Assembly: GCF_039541855.1 (NCBI RefSeq)
Contig: NZ_BAABHA010000013.1
Coordinates: 68,523 to 132,522 of the forward strand
DNA: 64,000 nucleotides
Source: Solirubrum koreensis
Lineage (GTDB): Bacteria; Bacteroidota; Bacteroidia; Cytophagales; Hymenobacteraceae
Direction: 5' to 3'
Under the pieces are notes generated by a model. The model did not search any database and was not told the DNA's origin. It was given only the letters and a program-made list of their open reading frames with translations. This document shows positions 1 to 8,434 of this stretch, one piece after another (positions within the stretch are counted from its first letter, which is position 1; the number at the start of each line of letters is the position of its first letter). A program made the position numbers and the translations under genes.

Positions 1-699
1 ACCGATTCGCTGCTAGCCAGCTGGGTGTTTGTGATGATGGCATTCATCTACAAGCACGTGCGCGACTTCCGGGCGGCCGAAGCACTACGGCACGAAAAAA
101 CGGCCATGGAACTGGCCTACCTCAAGTCGCAGCTCAACCCGCATTTTCTATTCAACAACATCAACAACCTCTACGGGCTGGCGCTGACCGAGCCCGAGCG
201 CACGCCCGACGCCATCTTGCGGCTGGCCGACCTGCTGCGCTACATGCTCTACGAATCTAATGAAGCCTACGTGGCCCTGGGCCAGGAAATCGACTACCTG
301 ACCAGCTACATTGCCCTGGAGAAATTGCGCCACGAGGGACCTGTCTACATCGATTTTACCGTGGACGGGGCCGTCAGCACCCAGCGCATTGCTCCGCTGC
401 TGCTCATCTGCTTTGTTGAAAACGCTTTTAAGCACGGCTCCGTCAATAATCCCGCGCATCCCATTGCCTTGACGCTGAGTGTGCGCGGGCATGCTTTGAC
501 TTTTACCGCCCGTAACCCGATTGTGGCCCAGCACAAAGACCAGGTGGGTGGGGTAGGCCTGGCCAGTGTGCGCCGGCGACTCGCCCTGCTTTACCCCGGG
601 CGGCACCACTTAGCCGTCGAAAACGACGGCGTGTGCTTTGAGTGCACGCTTTCGCTGGAAACCGCCGCTCCGCCCATTCTTGCCGCTTCCCACGCATGA
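1..699 (+). CDS. LytS/YehU-type sensor histidine kinase, 3' part
   Basis: The frame is open from base 1, so the gene begins upstream of the window. About 232 residues are visible. A hydrophobic stretch near the start (SWVFVMMAFIYKHV) looks like the end of the last membrane segment. It is followed by the His_kinase family phosphoacceptor region (LKSQLNPHFLFNNINNLY, with the histidine in NPHFLF) and a GHKL ATP-binding part (ENAFKHG N-box; GGVGLASVRRRL near the end). The family autophosphorylates and passes phosphate to a LytTR response regulator. That partner lies immediately downstream with an ATGA stop/start overlap, so the pair is translationally coupled. The signal sensed is unknown because the N-terminal half is missing. 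Confidence 0.93.
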   Translation, partial: TDSLLASWVFVMMAFIYKHVRDFRAAEALRHEKTAMELAYLKSQLNPHFLFNNINNLYGLALTEPERTPDAILRLADLLRYMLYESNEAYVALGQEIDYLTSYIALEKLRHEGPVYIDFTVDGAVSTQRIAPLLLICFVENAFKHGSVNNPAHPIALTLSVRGHALTFTARNPIVAQHKDQVGGVGLASVRRRLALLYPGRHHLAVENDGVCFECTLSLETAAPPILAASHA

Positions 700-1409
700 C
701 CACGCTCCGCACCCTGGCCATCGACGACGAGCCCCTGGCGCTGCGCGTGCTCGCCGAGCACGCCCGCCGGGTGCCCTTCCTCCACCTAACGTGTACCACC
801 GACCCGATTCAGGGCCTGGTGCAGGCCCAGGGGGGCGACATCGACTTGGTGCTGCTCGACGTGCAGATGGCCGCGCTCAGCGGCATGCAGTTCCTGCAGC
901 TGCTGCAGGGCCGCTGCGCCGTCATTCTCACCACGGCCTACCCGCACTTCGCACTGGAAGGCTACGAGTACGCCGTGGCCGACTACCTGCTCAAGCCCAT
1001 CTCCTTCGAGCGATTCCTGAAGGCCGTGCAGCGGGTGTACGCCCAGGTTCCGGCCAGCCCAGGGGAAAGTGTGGTGGTACCCAGCCCAGCCGAGCTGCCC
1101 GCATACAGCTTTATTAAAACCGAACACCGCCTGGTGCGCGTCAACCACGCCGACATTCGCTACATCGAAGGCGGCCGCGACTACGCCACGGTGTTCACCG
1201 CGACGGAGCGCATCCTGACGCTGACCAGCCTGGGCAAGCTGTCCGAGACATTGCCCCATCCGCCGTTCATGCGCGTGCACAAGTCCTACATCGTGGCCCT
1301 CAACCAGATTACCTCGGTCGAGCGGCAGCGCATTTACCTGGGACAAGCGGTGATTCCCATCGGTGACACTTACCGGGCCGACTTTGCCCGCGTGGTGGGC
1401 AGCGGCTAA
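696..1409 (+). CDS. LytTR-family response regulator
   Basis: This is a 237-residue transcriptional regulator. An N-terminal receiver domain shows the acidic pair at D10/D11 (AIDDEP), the phosphoacceptor D55 (LLDVQM) and the conserved lysine K100 (LLKPIS). A C-terminal LytTR DNA-binding domain follows, with the signature HADIRYIEGGRDYATVF and the later FMRVHKSYIVAL. The start at 696 is chosen because its ATG overlaps the kinase stop (ATGA) and gives the canonical receiver N-terminus; an upstream in-frame ATG at 642 lies inside the kinase gene. It is expected to act with the preceding kinase as a two-component system. Targets cannot be read from the window. Confidence 0.93.
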   Translation: MTTLRTLAIDDEPLALRVLAEHARRVPFLHLTCTTDPIQGLVQAQGGDIDLVLLDVQMAALSGMQFLQLLQGRCAVILTTAYPHFALEGYEYAVADYLLKPISFERFLKAVQRVYAQVPASPGESVVVPSPAELPAYSFIKTEHRLVRVNHADIRYIEGGRDYATVFTATERILTLTSLGKLSETLPHPPFMRVHKSYIVALNQITSVERQRIYLGQAVIPIGDTYRADFARVVGSG

Positions 1410-1473
1410 TGCTGCGAAAGCTCTATCACCCAAGGCAGATGAATCAAATTTTTGGCAGTTTTCTTACACGCGT

Positions 1474-2766
1474 ATGCGCTATCGGTTCAACCTCCTATTC
1501 AGCTGCTTTCTGGTTTTTCCCTGGCTGCTTTGGGCTCAGTCAGCGGGGGTGACAGCCATCAAGGCCGGCCGCTTGTTCGACAGTGAGCGGGGCATTGTGC
1601 TTACCAATCAAATCATCATAATCCGGGGCAACAGTATCACAGCGGTCGGGAAAGGCATTGCCATTCCACCGGGCGCCACGGTGCTTGACCTAAGCCAGTA
1701 TACGGTCCTGCCGGGTTTGATTGAAGCCCACAGCCACTTGCTGATGGAGCATCCGGGGGACGAGGACAATACGCTCACCGTCACCAAGGCCGTGACCATG
1801 GAAGGCGATGCGCTGCGGGCGCTGCGGGGGGCGGCCCGTGCCCAATCCTACCTGGATGCGGGCTACACCACCGTGCGCGACCTGGGCAACTCCGGCGTTT
1901 ATGCTGACGTGGCCTTAAAGCGGGCTATTGACGAAGGCACCCTGCCCGGTCCCCGGCTCTACGTGTCCGGCCCGGGTCTCGCGCCGGAAGGAGGCCAGGT
2001 GCCAGGCCTCATGCCTGGGCAAACCCAATTGATAACGGGCGATTACCGCATCATTCGCGGGGTAGAAGATGCCCGGCTGGCTGTGCGCGAGCACGTCTAT
2101 CACGGGGTTGATTTAATTAAAATCTACTCCAACAGCTCCCCTAACAAGACGTACCTGTCGGTGCCGGAAATGCACGCCATTGTGGAGGAAGCGCACCTGC
2201 ACCAGTTGAAAGTCACCGCCCACGCGACCACGGACCTGGCCATCCGCCGCGCCTTGCAGGCAGGCGTGGACGGCATTGAGCACGGCTACGTGGTAGCCGA
2301 TTCGACCCTGCGCCGGATGCGACGGCAACACGTCATCCTGGTGCCAACGGACATGGATTTTCAGCTCGCGCAAAGGCAGGTCGACAAGTTACGCATGAAC
2401 CTAAGTGCCGAGCAGGTCCGCACCCTGGCCAAACCCTATCACGACCGCCTGCTCCGGGCCCGGCAGGCGGGTACGACCATTGCGGCCGGCTCCGACATGT
2501 ACATGGGCCTGGGCCTTTCCCGCGGGCAGGCCGCCAAACGGTTGCTGTTTGCTTATGCGGAGGCCGGTCTGCCCCTGGCGGATATTTTACGGGCCGCCAC
2601 CTGGAACGGGGCGCTGCTGCTGGCCGAACCCCGCCTCGGGCGGCTCCAGGCCGGAGCCTGGGCCGACATCATCGCGGTCAAAGGCAATCCCCTGGAAAGC
2701 TTGTCGTCGTTAGAGGGCGTTGCCTTTGTCATGAAGGCCGGCGTGGTCATAAAACCAGCACCGTAG
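1474..2766 (+). CDS. secreted amidohydrolase (imidazolonepropionase/prolidase-like)
   Basis: A 430-residue metal-dependent hydrolase of the amidohydrolase superfamily. The chosen ATG gives a clear signal peptide (MRYRFNLLFSCFLVFPWLLWAQS), pointing to periplasmic location. The TIM-barrel ligands are visible in order: HxH in EAHSHLL, a likely carboxylated lysine in DLIKIYS, histidines in VTAHATTD and GIEHGYV, and the catalytic aspartate in AAGSDMYM. The C-terminal GRLQAGAWADIIAVKGNPL closes the composite beta-sandwich typical of dipeptidase and imidazolonepropionase relatives. The substrate is not predictable; small peptides or cyclic amides are usual for secreted members. It follows the LytTR gene by 64 bp and may share its transcript. 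Confidence 0.9.
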   Translation: MRYRFNLLFSCFLVFPWLLWAQSAGVTAIKAGRLFDSERGIVLTNQIIIIRGNSITAVGKGIAIPPGATVLDLSQYTVLPGLIEAHSHLLMEHPGDEDNTLTVTKAVTMEGDALRALRGAARAQSYLDAGYTTVRDLGNSGVYADVALKRAIDEGTLPGPRLYVSGPGLAPEGGQVPGLMPGQTQLITGDYRIIRGVEDARLAVREHVYHGVDLIKIYSNSSPNKTYLSVPEMHAIVEEAHLHQLKVTAHATTDLAIRRALQAGVDGIEHGYVVADSTLRRMRRQHVILVPTDMDFQLAQRQVDKLRMNLSAEQVRTLAKPYHDRLLRARQAGTTIAAGSDMYMGLGLSRGQAAKRLLFAYAEAGLPLADILRAATWNGALLLAEPRLGRLQAGAWADIIAVKGNPLESLSSLEGVAFVMKAGVVIKPAP

Positions 2767-2817
2767 CGCGTTGGCTCCTTACGCCAACAACTCTCCTGCC
2801 TCAGCCCTGTTCGGCCC

Positions 2818-3894
2818 TTAGTCGGGGAACAGCACTCCCATAAGCACCTGGCTGACTTTCCTGGCGACGTCCGGGGATTGGTTGGTGGCCACAAACAGCA
2901 CCGTGCCGCCGTCGCGGGGGTCCAGGTAGCGGACATAATGGACAAAGAATATGTCGTTGCTGCCTCCGTGCGAAACCACCCGCGTGCCGCGTTTGGACTC
3001 GTACACCGACCAGCCGTAACCGTACGAGATGGCCCCGCCGGGCTTTTTGGCAACGTAAGGCTGGTAGAGCTTGGCCTGTGTAGCTGGCGCCAGTATCCGG
3101 CCCCCGGCCAGGGCTTGGTGCCAGCGCCACATGTCTTGCGCCGTGCTGAGCATCCCGCCGTTGCCGCGCAGGTTCCACGAGGGTCCGTCCGGCGCCCAAC
3201 CTTTGGTCATGGGCTTGCCCCAGCGGCGCTCGCGCACGTAACCCACGGCGACGGTTGAATCGGGCCAGGTTGTCAGTCGATAACCGGTAGCGGTGAGGCC
3301 GGCAGGCTGAAAAAGCCGCTGGTGCAGGTATCGCTCGTACGGCAGGCTACTGACCCGCTCAATAACTACGGCCAGCAGCGAATACCCCACATTGGAATAC
3401 TGATAGGCGGAACCCGGCGCAAATACCAGTTTGCTGCGCAGGGTCTGGCGAAGAAAGTCCGGCTGGCTGAGCCATCGTTCGTCCCGGCCCAAATATTCGC
3501 GCAGACCTGCCGTGTGCGTCAGCAGCTGGTGCAGGGTAATGCCGCGCTTGTCGGCCGGTGCCGAGGGAAAATACATGCCCAAGGAGTCTTGCACCGTCAA
3601 CCTGCCGTCCTGCTCCAGGGCCAAGATGGCCGCGGCAGTGAACTGCTTAGTCAGCGAGCCGACGTCAAAGGCTGTAGCAGGACCGTTGCGAACGTGACGC
3701 TGCCGGTCCGCGTCACCGTAGCCCTGCTGCCACACCAGGCTGTCGCTGCGCCCGACTAGCACCACCCCGGCAAATCCGGTTCCTTCCAAAGCAGCCTTTA
3801 GGCGCTGAGGCAGGTCCACGGGCAGCCCGGCAGGTGGTACGACGGGGCGGGAGCTGCTGATAAGCAACGCGGATAGAAGCAGAAGGCAAAACAT
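2818..3894 (-). CDS. beta-lactamase-fold serine hydrolase (class C/PBP-like)
   Basis: This is a 358-residue penicillin-binding-protein/beta-lactamase superfamily protein. It has the SxxK nucleophile motif in DVGSLTKQF, the YxN motif in YSNVGYS, and a HGG motif (VVSHGGSND) in place of KTG, as in the esterase and D-aminopeptidase branch. The start at 3894 gives a hydrophobic signal segment (MFCLLLLSALLISSS). The frame stays open to 4047, so a longer product is possible, but that extension is Cys/Arg-rich and looks non-coding. The enzyme is probably exported or anchored. True beta-lactam resistance is unlikely from the sequence alone, because most such Bacteroidota proteins are esterases or peptidases. 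It converges with the amidohydrolase gene. Confidence 0.88.
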   Translation of the reverse strand: MFCLLLLSALLISSSRPVVPPAGLPVDLPQRLKAALEGTGFAGVVLVGRSDSLVWQQGYGDADRQRHVRNGPATAFDVGSLTKQFTAAAILALEQDGRLTVQDSLGMYFPSAPADKRGITLHQLLTHTAGLREYLGRDERWLSQPDFLRQTLRSKLVFAPGSAYQYSNVGYSLLAVVIERVSSLPYERYLHQRLFQPAGLTATGYRLTTWPDSTVAVGYVRERRWGKPMTKGWAPDGPSWNLRGNGGMLSTAQDMWRWHQALAGGRILAPATQAKLYQPYVAKKPGGAISYGYGWSVYESKRGTRVVSHGGSNDIFFVHYVRYLDPRDGGTVLFVATNQSPDVARKVSQVLMGVLFPD

Positions 3895-4116
3895 AAGGAA
3901 GAGAGGTATCCAACATCCAAAGCACTTCCTAAGCGCCAGGCATGCGCGGCAGGAAATAATCTCCCGAGGGAATGGCCAAACGTAGGGCAACCGGCGGTGG
4001 GCCCCTAGTACAATCCGCAAAAGCATTTTTTTTCTCCGCCAACACACTTACAAAGTGACGGGTTTGCTGCGTGGCTCACTGGCTGACAGCTGTAGTTCAT
4101 GTTAAGCCCTACCTAC

Positions 4117-4377
4117 TTATCTGGACACAGTTAGCTCTTGCTGCAAACTCTTTAGCAGTTGCTCATATGATTCCGGGCAGAGGCGCACAGTGGGCTCGGC
4201 GGCCGTGCAATACAAGAAGGTGGGGTCAGCCAGCGCTACAGCACGGGCCCAGGCAGCTTCGGAAACGTCAGCGGAAAGGGATAGGTAAGGGGTGAATTCT
4301 TCTTGAATGAGCCGAATGACCAGCTTCTGCACGGTAGGGCAAATGCTGGAAAAGCGGCGATAAGGAATCGCAGCCAT
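4117..4377 (-). CDS. small hypothetical protein
   Basis: A possible 86-residue protein beginning MAAIPYRRFSSICPTVQ. I do not recognise a family. The composition is balanced (alternating charged and hydrophobic residues, several Glu and Leu) and looks like a real alpha-helical polypeptide. There is no signal peptide and no motif. The frame extends upstream to 4467, but that part is Pro/Phe-rich and unconvincing, so the internal ATG at 4377 is preferred. It stands alone between the hydrolase gene and the first AbiE module. Confidence 0.35.
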   Translation of the reverse strand: MAAIPYRRFSSICPTVQKLVIRLIQEEFTPYLSLSADVSEAAWARAVALADPTFLYCTAAEPTVRLCPESYEQLLKSLQQELTVSR

Positions 4378-4808
4378 AGAAAATGTCAACGGAAAGAATG
4401 GGAAACGCCCTGCCTGCAGCCGCGGATTTGGACTGGGCAGGAAACAGCTCATCAGCGCAGGAGCCACTAAGGCGCTGCATTTTGCTGATTACAGGAAGTG
4501 GAATGTGTTATTCCAGAGAGCCCACAAACAATGCTGGACGCTGCTGGATGGGCAGAGGCTGCCGTTGCGCCCAGCGCAGCCAGTCCGCAGTGAGGTCTGC
4601 TGACGAAGGACAACGGTGCAAATCAGAAGATTTTAGGGACAGCATGTTCGGCAGTCGGTAAGCGGGGCAAAACTAAAGAATAAGCCTGAAAAAATGGCCT
4701 CCGGGCTCTTCATGGGCACTTAACCGGTTTTGTCATGCCCCGGTTTTGTTTTTTTACGCCTTCCGGTTCGCCCAGTTTAGTCTGATTACCCGGCGAAATC
4801 CGGCTTTC
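4378..4808. other. non-coding stretch
   Basis: No convincing gene is seen on either strand; short open frames here have poor amino-acid composition. Near the right end is a short duplicated CCGGTTTTG motif separated by a few bases, followed by a T-run. This could act as a weak terminator region for the minus-strand AbiE operon that ends at 4809. Confidence 0.4.
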
Positions 4809-5786
4809 TCACTGTTGGTCAAATGCAACCAACCGGGCCGCGATTCCCCGCATGGTGTGCATCACCTGGTCAAATTCTGGTGCCGGCTGGTGCAGCAGTT
4901 CCGGGAGCTCGCGCTCATAGGCCCGGCGGGCCTGCTCCAGATTTACTGCCTCGCTCTGGTAGGCCCAGCACTCGCTCAGGGGCCGGCTTTTCCACTCGTG
5001 GGTGGGGCCCTTTACGCCGGCGGTGACATCATCGGCCTGCACGGCGCGCAGCAGCGCAAACAAGTCTTCGCCGGGCAGCAGTGCCGCTACCTCGGCGTGG
5101 CCGGCCAGCTTGTGCAGGTCGTAGAGGTGCCGCACCTTGGCGCTCACGTCCACGGCCGGGTCGGGCTCGTAGGACGCCCGCACCAGGGCCATGATTTTCT
5201 CGGCAAAGGTGCGTCCCAGGCTGAGCACATTGAAGTCGAAGGAGTGCAGCCCGAACTCGTCCAGTTCCGCCGCCAGCCCCCGCGCCGCAAACACATCAGC
5301 GATGTAGCAGTTCAGCGGCAGCCGCACCACGGGGTGGGGTTCGCCAAAAGCGGTTATCTCCAGCAGAATGTTTTCGCCGGCCACGGTGGAGGTGTGCGGG
5401 AACGTGCGGGGGTAGCGGTGGTACACGCGCCGAATCTGCCCCAGCTTGTTGTTGCCCGGCACTTCCGGCAGCTCTTCCGCCGTTCCTACCCCTACAGCCG
5501 CGTGGTGCACCTGCCGAATGAGGGTCCGCACTGCGGCGCCGGTGCGTCCGCCCAGCAGCACGGCCAGGTCCACATCTTCTGAGAAACGGTCAATAAGTCG
5601 GTACGCTTTCGAAAGGGACGTGCCACCTTTAAATACGACCTCGCCCGCCACGGGCGACTCGGCCAAGTTGCGCAGCACCCACGTCACCCAGTAGTCTTTC
5701 TCAATCAGGGCCTGGCTCAGCCCCGTTTCGGTGGCGGTCAGCAAAATGGCCTCGCCGAACACGTCGGGCTGGCGGTGCAACGTCAT
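4809..5786 (-). CDS. AbiEii/AbiGii-type nucleotidyltransferase toxin
   Basis: The 325-residue product carries the nucleotidyltransferase signature of AbiEii/MenT-type toxins: GGTSLSKAYRLI followed by RFSEDVDL, that is the G-[GS]-T/S...D-x-D active-site layout. The family is the toxin of type IV toxin-antitoxin systems that give abortive infection and plasmid stabilisation; characterised relatives transfer nucleotides to tRNA or bind GTP. The start at 5786 is chosen because its ATG overlaps the antitoxin stop codon (ATGA), the usual coupled arrangement; the in-frame ATG at 5798 lies inside the antitoxin gene. It is second in a two-gene operon behind the AbiEi-like gene. Confidence 0.9.
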   Translation of the reverse strand: MTLHRQPDVFGEAILLTATETGLSQALIEKDYWVTWVLRNLAESPVAGEVVFKGGTSLSKAYRLIDRFSEDVDLAVLLGGRTGAAVRTLIRQVHHAAVGVGTAEELPEVPGNNKLGQIRRVYHRYPRTFPHTSTVAGENILLEITAFGEPHPVVRLPLNCYIADVFAARGLAAELDEFGLHSFDFNVLSLGRTFAEKIMALVRASYEPDPAVDVSAKVRHLYDLHKLAGHAEVAALLPGEDLFALLRAVQADDVTAGVKGPTHEWKSRPLSECWAYQSEAVNLEQARRAYERELPELLHQPAPEFDQVMHTMRGIAARLVAFDQQ

Positions 5787-6529
5787 TGGATTCGCCACAG
5801 GTCGCGGTTGGGTAAGTCGGCCGCGGACAAGCCGAGGCGGTAAATGGTCAAGGGGTTCAGGCTTTGGCGTAGCGCCGGCGTGAGGGCCTGCTCGCCGATT
5901 TGTTCCAGCAGGGCGCCCAGCAGGGCGCGGGTAGCGGGGTTGTAGGTCAGCGCTAGGGCCACCAGGCGGCGTTTGTCGGCGAGCGGCAACTTGCGCACCT
6001 TTTCCCGCAGCTGGACAATTAGTTTGGCCGGCCGGGCGTCGGGCACGCGCTTGATGCGGCGCAGCGCGTCGAGCAACTGCCGCAGCGCTACTTCTTCCGG
6101 GCGGCCGGCGCCAGAATTGCGCACGTAGCGCACGCGCACCGTCCCGATTTGCCTGGCGGGCTTGGGCCGGGGCGTGGCAATCTCAATTTCCCGCGGCACC
6201 TGGGTCGTCAGCCCGAGCCGGTTGAAGATGGCCGCGCCGGTGGGGTAGTCCAAGCCTCCGGTGGCCGGGGCCTGCAGCAAGGATTCCAGTACCTGCTGCT
6301 CGCTGGGTGGTACGGGCCCAAAGCGGCCGGTCGGGGCCACCCGGTAGCGGCCCTTGGCCACGCGCTGCACCTGCCCCGTGCGGGTCAGCCGGTTCAACGC
6401 CGAGGCCACGGAGGGCGCGCTCAAGCCCAGTTGCTCGAAGTCTGTGAAGCGCACAATCTGCCCCGGCGTCAGCTGCTGCAGACGCCGCAGCAAGCGCTGC
6501 TGAGTAGGAGAAGTGCGAGAACGGGCCAT
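5783..6529 (-). CDS. AbiEi-type antitoxin/autorepressor
   Basis: This 248-residue protein starts MARSRTSPTQQRLLRRL. Its N-terminal winged-helix region includes FTDFEQLGLSAPSVASALNRLTRTGQVQRVAKGRYRV, the typical 'one-winged' DNA-binding unit of AbiEi/DUF6088 antitoxins. The remainder is a C-terminal antitoxin domain (GAAIFNRLGLTTQVP...). Known AbiEi proteins repress their own promoter through inverted repeats and neutralise the toxin without stable complex formation. Here it precedes and overlaps the toxin gene by 4 bp. A 15-bp inverted repeat lies about 40 bp upstream of its start and is the likely operator. Confidence 0.88.
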   Translation of the reverse strand: MARSRTSPTQQRLLRRLQQLTPGQIVRFTDFEQLGLSAPSVASALNRLTRTGQVQRVAKGRYRVAPTGRFGPVPPSEQQVLESLLQAPATGGLDYPTGAAIFNRLGLTTQVPREIEIATPRPKPARQIGTVRVRYVRNSGAGRPEEVALRQLLDALRRIKRVPDARPAKLIVQLREKVRKLPLADKRRLVALALTYNPATRALLGALLEQIGEQALTPALRQSLNPLTIYRLGLSAADLPNRDLWRIQ

Positions 6530-6566
6530 GGCTGGTAAACGAAAAGGGAAGATACATCATCAAACG

Positions 6567-6602
6567 AAGCGCAAAGTTTTTTTGATTAAAAACTTTGCGC
6601 TT
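6567..6602. promoter_or_regulatory. inverted repeat, probable AbiEi operator
   Basis: Two perfect 15-bp arms (AAGCGCAAAGTTTTT and its complement) are separated by 6 bp. They lie 38 bp upstream of the antitoxin start on the minus strand. On that strand one arm contains AAACTTTG, close to the Bacteroidota -7 box TAnnTTTG, so protein binding here would block RNA polymerase. AbiEi autorepression through promoter inverted repeats is known. An alternative role as a bidirectional terminator is less likely because both flanking genes diverge from this site. Confidence 0.6.
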
Positions 6603-6703
6603 AACAAATCAACTCGCTGATTTAGAATAACAAGCAATAAAATGTGTTATTCAGCACCATCCCGAACTCCATTGGTCAGCTACGGTGGCCAGTCCAATGA
6701 ATC

Positions 6704-7204
6704 ATGCAGACTTTGAGGCATCCACTAGATTTGACGCAATGTCTTGCCCTTACTCCGCGCCGTATGCCCTTGACTGCTGCTACTGACTTGCCTGAGCTGC
6801 TGAAGCAGGTTGCGCGGGACCTGAACGACCCAACCGTATACTACTTGCTGGGCGCGCACTATTACGACCGCGACAACCACCCGCGGCGCCGGCACTATCC
6901 GGGCGTCTTTTCCTTGCACCACGGCGAGGTAGCCAACCTGGAAGTTGGGAGTGATTTCCTGGCCTTCGACACGGCGCTGGTGCGCTACCCGGAAGACGAC
7001 GAGCCCCACGCGCCGGGTTCCTGGACTGACCGCTTCCGCGCAACCATTCCCTTCGGGCAGCTTTACCAACTCCTGCGCAAAGTCGTGCCGTCCGGGCAGT
7101 CAGTGGGCGAAACGCTTACCTTTCTGCCCGTGGACGCCGTGTATTACAACGAGCGGGTGCACCGTGAGCATTACCCGTCCCCGTGGACAATGAACCAGCC
7201 CTGA
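6704..7204 (+). CDS. hypothetical protein, paralogue of the next gene
   Basis: A 166-residue protein of unknown family. From about residue 27 it shares a pattern with the next gene product: LxxLLxxVxxDLxDP, then an aromatic-rich strand (YYLLGAHYYD), then GVFSLHHGEVANLEVG, and a late QLYQLLRK helix. This suggests an alpha/beta domain duplicated in tandem. An internal ATG (MPLTAATDLPELL) about 60 bp in could also be the start. No membrane segment or catalytic motif is visible. It heads a three-gene run with spacers of 10 and 2 bp, divergent from the first AbiE module. Confidence 0.65.
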   Translation: MQTLRHPLDLTQCLALTPRRMPLTAATDLPELLKQVARDLNDPTVYYLLGAHYYDRDNHPRRRHYPGVFSLHHGEVANLEVGSDFLAFDTALVRYPEDDEPHAPGSWTDRFRATIPFGQLYQLLRKVVPSGQSVGETLTFLPVDAVYYNERVHREHYPSPWTMNQP

Positions 7205-7214
7205 CCACCCCGCT

Positions 7215-7586
7215 ATGCCTCGTGCTCCCCATGCCTTAGAAACGGTACTGCAGCAGCTGCAAACCGACCTATCGGACCCGCAGCATCACTTTATGGTGTG
7301 CACAACCTACTTTGAATCGGAGAGCGGCCCGGTCATGCTCGGCACCCTGCACCTGCACCAGAGCACGGTGTGGAATCTGCAAATCGGTGCTGAAGGCTTT
7401 ACCTGCGAGGTACTGCTCCAGCCCGGCAGCCAGCAGCCCCGCTCGTCGGTCCGCGTATCCTACGCCAACGTCTGGCAGGTGATGCGTGGCAATAATCCGA
7501 ACTTCAATGCCGGTAAACGGGCAGGTTTACTGTACGAAAACAACCACGCCTTATCCACCTTTGCCCGGCAGGGACTGGCTGAATAA
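7215..7586 (+). CDS. hypothetical protein, paralogue of the previous gene
   Basis: A 123-residue protein beginning MPRAPHALETVLQQLQTDLSDP. The order of its elements (helix with DLSDP, strand MVCTTYFES, GTLHLHQSTVWNLQIG, helix NVWQVMRG) matches the preceding product, so the two genes look like an old tandem duplication. No known motif is visible. It sits 10 bp after its paralogue and 2 bp before the next gene, so the three are probably co-transcribed. Confidence 0.65.
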   Translation: MPRAPHALETVLQQLQTDLSDPQHHFMVCTTYFESESGPVMLGTLHLHQSTVWNLQIGAEGFTCEVLLQPGSQQPRSSVRVSYANVWQVMRGNNPNFNAGKRAGLLYENNHALSTFARQGLAE

Positions 7587-7588
7587 TC

Positions 7589-7966
7589 ATGGAAGAGCTG
7601 CTCCAGCCACGCCACCCCCTCGACAAGCACCACCAGGCCCAGCTGCAGGCCTTGCAGCAGCTGCCCGAAAGCCAGCGGGCCGAGATGGCCCGGCTGTTCC
7701 GCCTGGGCAACGCCACGTACCGTTACCAGCAACTGGCCGACGGGGAAGTAACGGAAGATGATTACCAGCACTGGCTGCAAGGATTGCCCGAGCGCTTTCG
7801 GCAGGCCATGGAGCAGGGCGGCTTTGCGGGCGCTAAGTCCAGCCTGGCCCTGCGTCGGCATGCGCTGGAGCGGCGCGACGTGGGCTACTCCGCTTTCATG
7901 CAGGCCATCCTCTCACCCGAGGACTGGGCCTTTGAGCAACAACAGCGCGCTGCCGCTGGGCTGTAG
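7589..7966 (+). CDS. hypothetical protein with a decayed copy at 11.5 kb
   Basis: A 125-residue, Gln/Glu/Arg-rich, probably all-helical soluble protein (MEELLQPRHPLDKHHQAQL...). I do not recognise the family. A mutilated copy of the first 29 codons plus a later segment lies at 11515-11646, just downstream of the tyrosine recombinase gene. This gene family has therefore been copied or rearranged together with the neighbouring mobile region. It is last in the three-gene run starting at 6704. Confidence 0.65.
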   Translation: MEELLQPRHPLDKHHQAQLQALQQLPESQRAEMARLFRLGNATYRYQQLADGEVTEDDYQHWLQGLPERFRQAMEQGGFAGAKSSLALRRHALERRDVGYSAFMQAILSPEDWAFEQQQRAAAGL

Positions 7967-8313
7967 AATGACTTATTACTGGGGCGCCCCTCTCTGTTTC
8001 AATGGCTGGCTTCTGGCAGAAGCGACGCAGCCCCGTGCCCAGTGAGCCCTTGCTGAGCCCATTGCCATCGTACGCCCCCGCGCTAGAAAGAGGCCCTGCG
8101 TGCTGGAAAACCGCTTTTGCGAAATCCACCCCGGGCATGATGAGCCCATTGTGAGCACATTGGCTGAGCAGTAAACATAAAAAAGGTGCTGTTGTAAGGT
8201 TTACCCTGGTCTTAACCTTAAAGACTTCCTTTGCCTTAAACCCAAGGCCGGCTGCGGAATAATTGGCGGGTACTGGATTACGGTCAATGACCTGAATAGC
8301 CAATTTAGCTTTG
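7967..8313. other. non-coding stretch, possible gene debris
   Basis: No supported gene. A short run GAGCCCATTG occurs twice (near 8055 and 8140), and a frame through it is open for several dozen codons without a good start. It may be debris of a lost gene. Nothing else is recognised. Confidence 0.3.
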
Positions 8314-8343
8314 ACCTTAGCAGGTACTAGTACCTGCTAAGGT
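8314..8343. promoter_or_regulatory. 30-bp perfect palindrome, probable operator 1
   Basis: A perfect 30-bp palindrome centred at 8328/8329. Its core AGGTACTAGTACCT is identical to the core of the second palindrome at 8435-8462, although the outer arms differ. It lies about 55 bp upstream of the likely -33 box of the AbiEi-like gene. Two sites with the same core around one promoter suggest cooperative binding by a dimeric repressor, most simply the AbiEi-like protein itself. Confidence 0.65.
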
Positions 8344-8397
8344 ACGAAATAAATCTGAACTGGTTGCAGCGAAAACGTCCTCGATACTCCCTCATAA

Positions 8398-8429
8398 CTT
8401 GACTTTGTCAAAAATAGCTTGTAACTTTG
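8398..8429 (+). promoter_or_regulatory. Bacteroidota-type promoter of the second AbiEi gene
   Basis: A -7 box TAACTTTG (8422-8429, consensus TAnnTTTG) is preceded by CTTG at 8398-8401 with a 20-bp spacer, matching the Bacteroidota sigma-ABfr promoter layout. Transcription would start a few bases into the palindrome at 8435-8462, placing that palindrome over the start site. Confidence 0.6.
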
Positions 8430-8434
8430 CCTGA

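Noticed and set aside
638..1117. Long plus-strand frame overlapping the LytTR gene
   Set aside because: It is an Arg/Pro/Ala-rich shadow of the response regulator in another frame and has no family features.
2553..3053. Minus-strand frame at the amidohydrolase/beta-lactamase junction
   Set aside because: Shadow of the convergent genes; composition is poor, and the true frames show clear catalytic motifs.
4383..4661. 92-residue plus-strand frame
   Set aside because: Ser/Cys/Arg-rich with no pattern, and it overlaps nothing that would support it.
7896..8303. 135-residue minus-strand frame downstream of the three unknown genes
   Set aside because: It overlaps the end of a better-supported gene and has no domain-like composition; treated as non-coding debris.
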